Assembly (NCBI RefSeq): GCF_017873565.1
Contig: NZ_JAGGKH010000001.1
Location: 186,001-250,000 of the forward strand
Source: Lederbergia galactosidilytica
Lineage (GTDB): Bacteria > Bacillota > Bacilli > Bacillales > Bacillaceae_C
Length of the DNA: 64,000 bases
Direction of reading: 5' to 3'
Shown here: positions 57,575 to 64,000 of the stretch, in pieces
Layout: every line of letters begins with the position of its first letter
How positions within the stretch are numbered: the stretch's first letter is position 1
Program-made: the position numbers and the translations under genes
The notes under the pieces: model-generated
Database searches by the model: none
What the model saw: the letters and a program-made list of their open reading frames with translations, nothing else
What the model was told of the DNA's origin: nothing

Positions 57575-58771
57575 CTAAATCACCTTATTAGATTGACTTA
57601 CTTCATGATTTTCTATGAAAAGAATCCCTAATTCATGATGATCTCCCTCATATAAGGCACCTTGGACAATTCGGATCTCATTATTATTATCAAATACTTC
57701 TAATTTACAATATGCGCGATTTTTCGAAAGAGCATGATACATTTCGTCCTGATTATTTACTTCCACTTTATTACATGTTTGAATAATTTCTCCTGTTTTC
57801 AGTCCCATTTTATCCGCTGGAGAGTTTGGTAATACATCTAAAACCATGACACCCGAATTTCTTGGAGCAAAATAATATGGATTGTTGTTTTCCCTTACGC
57901 GATGGCGATAAGCAAGCCAAATTCTTCCTATAAGAGCAAGTACCGAGGTCATAATCGCTGCATAAATAGGTAAAAGAAGACTACTCATAATACTTACTGC
58001 TAAAACAAGCAAACCGAGGAGCAATACATTTTTCCCCATTCTTTTTACAGCCGCTTCTGCTAGTTCAGTCTGAATTTGCTGTTGAAAACCAAGTAAAAAT
58101 GGCAATAACACTAAAGAATAACCCTCTTGGCCAAATGAAATGACTGGCCACCAATCGAATGGCAGGCTCAACACCCCTGAAGGAAGAAAAAGAAAAGTAG
58201 GAAGCAGCCAAAATCTTTTTGTTTGTAAAGCACCTACTGTTAACCCTCTGCGGCTTGTCCGCAATTTAGGTGAGACATCCTGTACCCCATTGTTTATCAT
58301 CAGAAACCCTTCCGCAACCAGTAATAGCCCTAACATAACAGTAGCGCCAAGCAAATAATTCGAGTCCATCTGGTCAAGGAAGTCCCATTCAAAGGAAAAT
58401 AGAGAAAAAGAGCTTAATAGTAACAAAGGTATGCCAACGGTGAAAGCCGCTGATAGCAATCTAGCATTCCCAATTACGGTTAATACAATCGTGACAACGG
58501 CTAAAATCACTAATAGTTTTAGCGGGATTGTCAAGCCCAACACAATGGATACAATCGATAGAACAATTCCAACAAGTATACCCGCAGGGAATAAATGGCG
58601 AAGTTCTAGATAAATAGTATGTACTCTTACATGAAAATCATGGCGTTCTCGTTTTATTCTCCAAAAACCTGCCAATAGCACCCAGATCATTGAGAAATAG
58701 AAAACAGGATGAAGCAACATTCTTCCTAACCCTTTCACAATCTCTACGGTCCATTCCAAGTCCCTCCACAT
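57575..58771 (-). CDS. minJ: MinJ-like division-topology membrane protein with PDZ domain
   Basis: 398 residues. About eight hydrophobic helices (residues 15-285) followed by a C-terminal PDZ domain (VMVLDVLPNSPADKMGLKTGEII). Place next to ctpB and plan match B. subtilis MinJ (YvjD), which links DivIVA to MinCD. The ATG at 58771 lies very close to an AGAAGGG; a TTG at 58759 is an alternative start. Confidence 0.85.
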   Translation of the reverse strand: MWRDLEWTVEIVKGLGRMLLHPVFYFSMIWVLLAGFWRIKRERHDFHVRVHTIYLELRHLFPAGILVGIVLSIVSIVLGLTIPLKLLVILAVVTIVLTVIGNARLLSAAFTVGIPLLLLSSFSLFSFEWDFLDQMDSNYLLGATVMLGLLLVAEGFLMINNGVQDVSPKLRTSRRGLTVGALQTKRFWLLPTFLFLPSGVLSLPFDWWPVISFGQEGYSLVLLPFLLGFQQQIQTELAEAAVKRMGKNVLLLGLLVLAVSIMSSLLLPIYAAIMTSVLALIGRIWLAYRHRVRENNNPYYFAPRNSGVMVLDVLPNSPADKMGLKTGEIIQTCNKVEVNNQDEMYHALSKNRAYCKLEVFDNNNEIRIVQGALYEGDHHELGILFIENHEVSQSNKVI

Positions 58772-59102
58772 CCCTTCTGAACGTTAATATATCTTTTATT
58801 TTACCAGACATTAGCAGAAATAGAACAAAAATATGGCTAGACAACTTAATTTTTCAAGAATGTCTAACCTCCTCTTTTGTTTTGCGTATTCGAATGTGTA
58901 TGGGTAATAATTATTAAGAGGACTCTCAAGCTATGAATAGCTGAGAATCCTCTGGGACAGTGTCATTTACAAATGCAGAAACTTTGGTCAATCCTGAGAA
59001 AGTAAGGCGATAACCCGTTAATTTTAATTGAACTAAAAAATCTTCCAATTACCATGATTGTCATTCAGCAAACAAAGATTGCTCGTTTGCTTTATTAAAA
59101 AA
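58772..59102. other. Intergenic region between ctpB and minJ
   Basis: About 330 bases. A GAGGATTCTCA / TGAGAGTCCTC hairpin at 58918-58953 may end the ctpB transcript, and GCAAAC/GTTTGC at 59071-59093 adjoins the ctpB stop. No gene. Confidence 0.45.
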
Positions 59103-60542
59103 TCAGTTGTTTTTTTGTAAAGATTTGAGTGCTACCTGCAACTGAATATCATTTTTCTCATCTTTGATAAAATCGGCAATTTTGCCTTCTAATTTCGCTA
59201 CTGTCTTTTCATCTATTTCACCTGTGATAGGAAGTTCCTCAATTGATTGGAAGGCTCTAACCGCTTTCTCTGTTTGTTCATCAAAATAACCATCTATTCG
59301 CCCTGGAGAAAAACCTAATCCCTTCAACATCTCTTGGGCAAACTTAATATTTTCATCATTCATATTTAATTTTAACGGTTCCTTGTACTCGATTGCATGG
59401 GCATTAAAATAGGCTGGTTGTTGAACCTCAATCGTAGGATCGATCCCTTTACCATGGATCCAGTTTCCATCAGGTGTAAGCCATTTTGCCATCGTTAATT
59501 TTAAATTGCCGCCAGCTTCCAATGGAATTGGTTGTTGCACCGTTCCCTTTCCAAAGGTCTTTGTCCCAATCAAAGTTGTGCCATTGATTTCATTTAACGC
59601 CGCTACTAAAATTTCTGAAGCTGAAGCACTTCCCTCATCGATCAATACAGTAATCGGGTAGCCTTTTTCCTTTTCCAATTCCGAATAATAGGTTTGCTTT
59701 TTACCTGAGCGCTCTTCGATTTGAACATAAGGTTTTTCCCCTGTCACTAATTGAGCTAGAATCTCTTGAACACTGATTAACATTCCACCCGGATTGCCAC
59801 GGACATCAATCACAAGTCCTTCAATATTTTCCGCTTCCAGCTCCTTTAATTCTGCCTCAAAGTCTTTTGCTGTTCCTTCAGCAAAAGAAGTGATTTCCAC
59901 ATAGCCAAATTTCTTTCCACCACTTTCTTTTAGCTCAGAGAAAACAGTCAAAATCGGAACTTCATCTCTGACAATTTCATAATTGAGTGATTTAGATACA
60001 CCGCTTCTCATAATATCCAATGTCACTGCTGTCCCTTTTTTCCCACGAATTTTACTCGATGCCTCATACAAATCCAAACCATCAACCGAATCCCCATCAA
60101 TTTTAATAATTTGATCCTTTGCTTTGAGACCTGCCTTTTCAGCAGGAGAGTTTTTTATAGGGGAAATAATGACCAGTTTGCCTTCTTGAATGGCAATTTG
60201 AGCACCGATTCCATTAAAGCTGGAATCCATACTCTCATTAAATCTTTCTGCGGTCTCTTCATCCATATACACCGAATAGGGATCTTGTAATGTAGCAACC
60301 ATTCCTTGAATGGCTCCTTGAATTAATTTCTTCGTATCCACTTCTTCGACATAAGCATGCTGGATTAAATCATAGGCCTCTGCTACTTTTTCCATAGTTG
60401 GTAGTATTTGCACTGTTCCTGATTCCTGATTACTTTGTGGATCTTGCCAATTCGGGAAAATCCACATCATACTAGCATATATACCGCCCGCTCCCAAAAG
60501 AAAAGAACAAACGGAAATGATTACCAGCCATCTTTTTTTCAT
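59103..60542 (-). CDS. ctpB: Carboxy-terminal processing serine protease CtpB
   Basis: 479 residues. N-terminal membrane anchor (about 6-26), PDZ (about 110-180: GIGAQIAIQEGKLVI), S41 protease domain with Ser in DEGSASASEIL and Lys in GTKTFGKGTVQQP, C-terminal peptidoglycan-binding helix bundle (AQEMLKGLGFSPGRIDGYFD). In B. subtilis it cleaves SpoIVFA during sporulation. ATG at 60542 follows GAGGAGG; the 5-residue longer start is rejected. Confidence 0.95.
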   Translation of the reverse strand: MKKRWLVIISVCSFLLGAGGIYASMMWIFPNWQDPQSNQESGTVQILPTMEKVAEAYDLIQHAYVEEVDTKKLIQGAIQGMVATLQDPYSVYMDEETAERFNESMDSSFNGIGAQIAIQEGKLVIISPIKNSPAEKAGLKAKDQIIKIDGDSVDGLDLYEASSKIRGKKGTAVTLDIMRSGVSKSLNYEIVRDEVPILTVFSELKESGGKKFGYVEITSFAEGTAKDFEAELKELEAENIEGLVIDVRGNPGGMLISVQEILAQLVTGEKPYVQIEERSGKKQTYYSELEKEKGYPITVLIDEGSASASEILVAALNEINGTTLIGTKTFGKGTVQQPIPLEAGGNLKLTMAKWLTPDGNWIHGKGIDPTIEVQQPAYFNAHAIEYKEPLKLNMNDENIKFAQEMLKGLGFSPGRIDGYFDEQTEKAVRAFQSIEELPITGEIDEKTVAKLEGKIADFIKDEKNDIQLQVALKSLQKNN

Positions 60543-60565
60543 ATTTTTCCTCCTCACCGCAATTA

Positions 60566-60660
60566 GGGCAACAGGATGTTGGTCAAAACGGCGAAGTCAT
60601 GCGGACGTGGCGACTTCAGCCGTTTATCCCTTTGATTTCCTTTTGAACATCCTCCATAAA
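60566..60660. repeat. Dispersed repeat between hom and ctpB
   Basis: Contains the 'caaaacggcga...cgacttcagccgtttatccctttg'-type core shared with 1300, 27170 and 41520 and ends TTTTGAACATCCTC, as in the copy at 27121-27243. Confidence 0.55.
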
Positions 60661-60698
60661 TCCTATGCGATGAGGGGACAAGTTATAACTAGAGTTAG

Positions 60699-61670
60699 TT
60701 AACTTAAAACAGCAGCTTTACTGTCTTGGAAAATATGAATAAAGTCTTCTAACATAGCACTTGCTGTAGGTTTACTACCAGCTCCTGGTCCTTGAATCAT
60801 AATCGCTCCAGCCAATGATGTTTCTAGCACAACCGCATTATCCACACCTTCTACAGAATAAAGGGGATGTTGCTCATCGACTATGATAGGGCGGACAGTT
60901 GCCTGAATACGATCTCCTACTTTTTCCAACTCCGCAATATGCTTATAACGGCCATCAGAATGGTAAATCTTATCTTCCGGAACACTTGCTATCCCTTTTA
61001 GTTCAACTGTATTCCACTCTGGTTGCTCCCCATAAATCAACTGACTTAAGATCATGATTTTATAAAAAGCATCTATTCCCTCGACATCATTTGTTGGATC
61101 AGCCTCCGCAAAACCAAGGGATTGGGCTGTTTTTAAAACTTTTGCAAACGGAAGTTGCTTTTTCCTCATTTCAGTTAAAATAAAATTAGAAGTTCCATTG
61201 AGCAATGCTTGAACGCGCCCTATTTTATTAAGTTGTAATTGTTGCTGAATGGTACGGATAACTGGAACACCTGCTGCAACGGTTGCCTCAAAACCAATTT
61301 GAACATCATTTTCCAAAGCCTTTTCCAGTAAAGCCTCACCATGCTTAGCAAACATTTCCTTATTCGCTGTAATGATATGGCATCCATACTCGATAGCTTC
61401 ATCTAGGTAGCGATTAGTCGGCTCTGCTCCAACAATCGATTCAAAGATTACATCGAGATCAGGAATCGCTAAAATTTCTTGAATATTATTTGTCACTAAG
61501 ACATCTTTCTCCACTTCACGCTCTTTATCTGTATCTTGGATCAGTACAGCTACCACTTGGACTTTGGCGCCGACAAGTTCTTTCAATTTTTCTTGTTGAT
61601 TACGGATAACCTCGTAAACACCAGCTCCCACAGTACCAAGACCCAATAGTGCCGCTTTAATGATTGGCAT
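60699..61670 (-). CDS. hom: Homoserine dehydrogenase, short form without ACT domain
   Basis: 323 residues. NAD(P)-binding GLGTVGAGVYEVI, TANKEMFAKHG, and catalytic NGTSNFILTEM with ...GFAEADPTNDVEGIDA. Reduces aspartate semialdehyde to homoserine. The usual Bacillus enzyme has about 430 residues with a C-terminal ACT regulatory domain; this one ends after the catalytic domain. GGGGGAG precedes the ATG. Same strand as metY and probably under its SAM riboswitch, with a repeat (about 61690-61900) between. Confidence 0.93.
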   Translation of the reverse strand: MPIIKAALLGLGTVGAGVYEVIRNQQEKLKELVGAKVQVVAVLIQDTDKEREVEKDVLVTNNIQEILAIPDLDVIFESIVGAEPTNRYLDEAIEYGCHIITANKEMFAKHGEALLEKALENDVQIGFEATVAAGVPVIRTIQQQLQLNKIGRVQALLNGTSNFILTEMRKKQLPFAKVLKTAQSLGFAEADPTNDVEGIDAFYKIMILSQLIYGEQPEWNTVELKGIASVPEDKIYHSDGRYKHIAELEKVGDRIQATVRPIIVDEQHPLYSVEGVDNAVVLETSLAGAIMIQGPGAGSKPTASAMLEDFIHIFQDSKAAVLS

Positions 61671-61977
61671 TTTTATCTCCCCCATTCATGGATGTCATTA
61701 AGAAAAGCGCATGCTCCCGTTTAGCCGACGTACAAACTTGGATAAAAAGGTTCAAAGGCGAAATACGCGATGTCTTGTCGCTTCATCTACAGTACATCCT
61801 GTAAGTCGCAACGCCTTTGTGACCAGCATCCTGTTGACTTACGCAAGCAGGCACCGAAAGTTTGCTAGTCGCTGGGCACTGGAGCTAGATCCAGTATTAG
61901 CCAAAATTTATACTTTCCTATTTTGTAAAAAAGGAGACTGAAACGCATAGCGCCCAGTCCCCCTAGATTGTTTGTCC
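61671..61977. other. Intergenic spacer between metY and hom
   Basis: About 300 bases with a dispersed-repeat-like core (GTACATCCTGTAAGTCGCAAC at 61793 area) and AAGCGCATGC; no gene or clear terminator. Confidence 0.45.
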
Positions 61978-63276
61978 TTACTTCACAGACACTATTTCTA
62001 CAGCTTTGTCGATTGCTTGACCAAGATCAGCTATAATATCCTCGACTGCCTCAAGACCTACGGAAACGCGAATTAATTCTTCGGTTACTCCTACAAGTTT
62101 TAACTCCTCTGCACTCAATTGTTGATGAGTTGTTGAGGCAGGGTGGATAATTAATGATTTTGCATCCCCGACATTCGCAACATGGGACCATAATTTCACA
62201 TGATCAATCGTTTGCCTTCCAGCTTCTCTTCCACCTTTAATACCAAAAACAATGATCGAGCCTGCACCTTTAGGGAAATATTTATGTGCTAATTCATATG
62301 ATGGGTGATTTTCTAATCCAGGATAAGATACCCACTCAATCGCATCATGATTCACTAAAAATTCCGCTACAGCTTTGGCATTTTCTATATGTTTATCAAT
62401 TCTTAAATGAAGAGTTTCTAGACCCTGCAATAATTGGAAAGCATTATCTGGGCTTAAGCATGGTCCAAAATCACGTAATAATTGTACACGCAATTTAGTA
62501 GCAAAAGCCGCATTCGGTACATCGATACCATAACGAAGCCCATGATATGTCTCATCAGGTTCGACAAAGTCAGGAAATTTTTCATTATCCCAATCAAATT
62601 TTCCAGCATCGACTACAACTCCACCGATTACCGTTCCATGGCCACCAATCCATTTTGTTGCAGAATGGACAACAATATCTGCTCCCCAATCAATCGGCTT
62701 GCAAAGATATGGTGTTGCAAAGGTGCTATCAACAATAAGTGGGATCTCATTTTCATGGGCGATGTTCGCAACAGCTTCCACATCCAATATATGCAAGCTT
62801 GGATTCCCAATTATTTCTCCAAAAAGGGCTTTTGTTTTAGGTGTGATCGCTTTGCGGAAATTTTCAGGATCTTTTGGATCTACGAACTTCACATTAATTC
62901 CGTATTTAGGCAAAGTCACTGCAAATAGATTATATGTGCCTCCATATAGATCTGTTGCAGCAACAATTTCATCCCCCGCACGGGTAATATTCAAAATTGA
63001 AAAGGCAATGGCAGCCATTCCAGAGGATAGTCCAACTGCGGCTGTTCCTCCTTCCAGTAAAGCCACTCTTTTTTCAAACACATCAACCGTTGGATTTGTA
63101 ATCCGTGTATAAATATTTCCCGGCACTTCTAATCCAAATACTTTTTGCGCATATTCTGAATCCTTAAATACATAAGATGTTGTTCTATGTATCGGAACAG
63201 CTCGTGCCCCTGTTTCATCTGGCTCTTGTCCCCCGTGCAATAATAAAGTTTCTGGTTTATATTGTTCTTCTGACAT
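61978..63276 (-). CDS. metY: O-acetylhomoserine sulfhydrylase
   Basis: 432 residues, PLP enzyme of the Cys/Met-metabolism family. N-terminal LHGGQEPDETGARAVPIHRT, PLP-phosphate loop LSSGMAAI, PLP-binding Lys in VHSATKWIGGHG. Length (about 430) and sequence fit O-acetylhomoserine sulfhydrylase rather than MetB/MetC. Makes homocysteine from O-acetylhomoserine and sulfide. Preceded by an S-box. Confidence 0.93.
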   Translation of the reverse strand: MSEEQYKPETLLLHGGQEPDETGARAVPIHRTTSYVFKDSEYAQKVFGLEVPGNIYTRITNPTVDVFEKRVALLEGGTAAVGLSSGMAAIAFSILNITRAGDEIVAATDLYGGTYNLFAVTLPKYGINVKFVDPKDPENFRKAITPKTKALFGEIIGNPSLHILDVEAVANIAHENEIPLIVDSTFATPYLCKPIDWGADIVVHSATKWIGGHGTVIGGVVVDAGKFDWDNEKFPDFVEPDETYHGLRYGIDVPNAAFATKLRVQLLRDFGPCLSPDNAFQLLQGLETLHLRIDKHIENAKAVAEFLVNHDAIEWVSYPGLENHPSYELAHKYFPKGAGSIIVFGIKGGREAGRQTIDHVKLWSHVANVGDAKSLIIHPASTTHQQLSAEELKLVGVTEELIRVSVGLEAVEDIIADLGQAIDKAVEIVSVK

Positions 63277-63317
63277 ATTCTTTCGTCCTCCCCAATTGTT
63301 TACTCTATCGCTGTATT

Positions 63318-63471
63318 AGTCAAAGACCCCCTTCCGATAAGAAGGGGGTCTTTGACTTCCACTCCTTATCTCTCAGACTAATCTGTCTGTAGGAATTAGC
63401 ACCTTTTCAGAGTTCTATCTGAAGGTTGCTGGGCATCGCAGGGCCTATCCCTCCGCCGCTCTTGATAAGAG
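63318..63471 (-). promoter_or_regulatory. SAM-I (S-box) riboswitch
   Basis: On the minus strand the conserved S-box elements appear in order: CTCTTATC, AAGAGCGGCGGAGGGA, GATGCCCAGCAACC, AAGGTGCTAATTCC and the closing GATAAGGAG. A terminator hairpin GACCCCCTTC / GAAGGGGGTC follows at about 63321-63358. SAM binding should stop transcription of metY-hom. Confidence 0.96.
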
Positions 63472-63501
63472 TCTTACTATTCATTGTTGTTATTAAAACC
63501 A

Positions 63502-63531
63502 AGTATAGTCTATTTTCCGCAAAAAAGTCAA
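63502..63531 (-). promoter_or_regulatory. Promoter of the metY S-box transcript
   Basis: Minus strand TTGACT, 18-base spacer, TATACT, about 30 bases before the aptamer. Confidence 0.75.
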
Positions 63532-63571
63532 CCTTATTTTTAAATAATATCCATTATTTGCTGTTTACTGT

Positions 63572-64000
63572 CTATTTTAAATCTTTCACAAGATTTCCCA
63601 TCATTTCTTCGTCCATCGGACCGACAATTCTCTTTTCAAGTAAGCCGTTCGAATTGATAAAATAAGTAGTTGGAATACCGATCACCTGATATTTATCCCC
63701 TGCCATTCCCTCTTCATCTAATAATACTGGAAAAGTTAGATTATATTCATCGACAAATTCCTTCACTTTATCTTTTTTATTCTTTACTTTCTCTGCTGAA
63801 GTGAGATTAACCGCTAAAATCTCCAGATCATATTTTTCAGCCTTTTCTTTATAAAATTTTTCCATGTGAGGCATTTCAGCTTTACATGGAGGACACCATG
63901 TTGCCCAAAAATTTAACAATACTTTCTTTCCATTCAGATCAGATAATTTGATTGTTTCACCAGTTATCGTCTCTAATTCAAAATCAGGCGGGATATCCCC
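63572..64000 (-). CDS. ResA/TlpA-like thiol-disulfide oxidoreductase (5' end outside window)
   Basis: At least 143 residues in frame to the window edge. It starts inside the extracytoplasmic domain (PPDFELETITGETIKLSDL), then NFWATWCPPCKAEMP with the CPPC redox motif, and cis-Pro in VIGIPTTYFI. The N-terminal anchor lies outside the window. Likely a membrane-tethered reductase of extracytoplasmic disulfides (cytochrome c or spore-type). Confidence 0.9.
   Translation of the reverse strand, partial: GDIPPDFELETITGETIKLSDLNGKKVLLNFWATWCPPCKAEMPHMEKFYKEKAEKYDLEILAVNLTSAEKVKNKKDKVKEFVDEYNLTFPVLLDEEGMAGDKYQVIGIPTTYFINSNGLLEKRIVGPMDEEMMGNLVKDLK

Overview
The window comes from a low-G+C Bacillaceae chromosome (Bacillus or a close relative). 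The evidence is conserved synteny with the B. subtilis gapA and clpP-to-minJ regions: cggR-gapA-pgk-tpiA-gpmI, clpP, crh-whiA-yvcK-rapZ, trxB, yvcD, yvoF-ppaX-lgt-hprK, yvlD-yvlB, uvrA-uvrB, csbA and minJ-ctpB. Strong AGGAGG ribosome-binding sites, sigma-A promoters, CggR operators, Pho boxes and an S-box riboswitch agree with this. The species cannot be fixed from the sequence alone.

Layout. (1) 1-5.3 kb: the glycolytic operon, read leftward from a promoter flanked by two CggR-type operators, then a glutaredoxin-like gene and a candidate small RNA. (2) 5.77-19.93 kb: a 14.2-kb integrated element of higher G+C, bounded by a 47-bp direct repeat that is the 3' part of a tRNA-Arg(CCG) gene. It has a tyrosine integrase beside the regenerated tRNA, a divergent repressor/early-operon switch, a plasmid-like replication and partition module (partly decayed), an HNH nuclease, many small unknown genes, scaffold-like coiled-coil proteins, a His-x-His tail protein and an Ntn-hydrolase-like protein. 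It has no recognisable terminase, portal, major capsid protein or relaxase, so it looks like a phage satellite or strongly reduced prophage. Two long non-coding blocks (12.64-13.07 and 14.2-14.9 kb) carry repeats and a well-folded RNA motif. This is the most novel part of the window. (3) 20-46 kb: clpP, an ABC exporter, the crh-whiA-yvcK-rapZ group, trxB, a TPR protein, the lipoprotein/HPr-kinase cluster, uvrBA, and the pst phosphate transporter with a Pho-box promoter. (4) 46.9-47.9 kb: a dead IS1182-type element inserted at a terminator hairpin between phoPR and pst. (5) 47.9-64 kb: phoPR, a Zn/Cd P-type ATPase with its ArsR-type regulator, ferredoxin, a methyltransferase, two small proteins, bdbDC, minJ, ctpB, a SAM-riboswitch-controlled metY-hom pair and a partial ResA-like thioredoxin.

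How the genes connect. CggR, Crh, HprK and YvcK belong to central-carbon control. PhoPR is placed directly upstream of its main target, pst. BdbCD, TrxB, the glutaredoxin-like protein and the ResA-like protein handle thiols. metY and hom make homocysteine under SAM control. Several intergenic gaps are filled by dispersed repeats with related cores or inverted ends. These often sit inside otherwise conserved operons (tpiA/pgk, whiA/yvcK, czrA/P-type ATPase, metY/hom).
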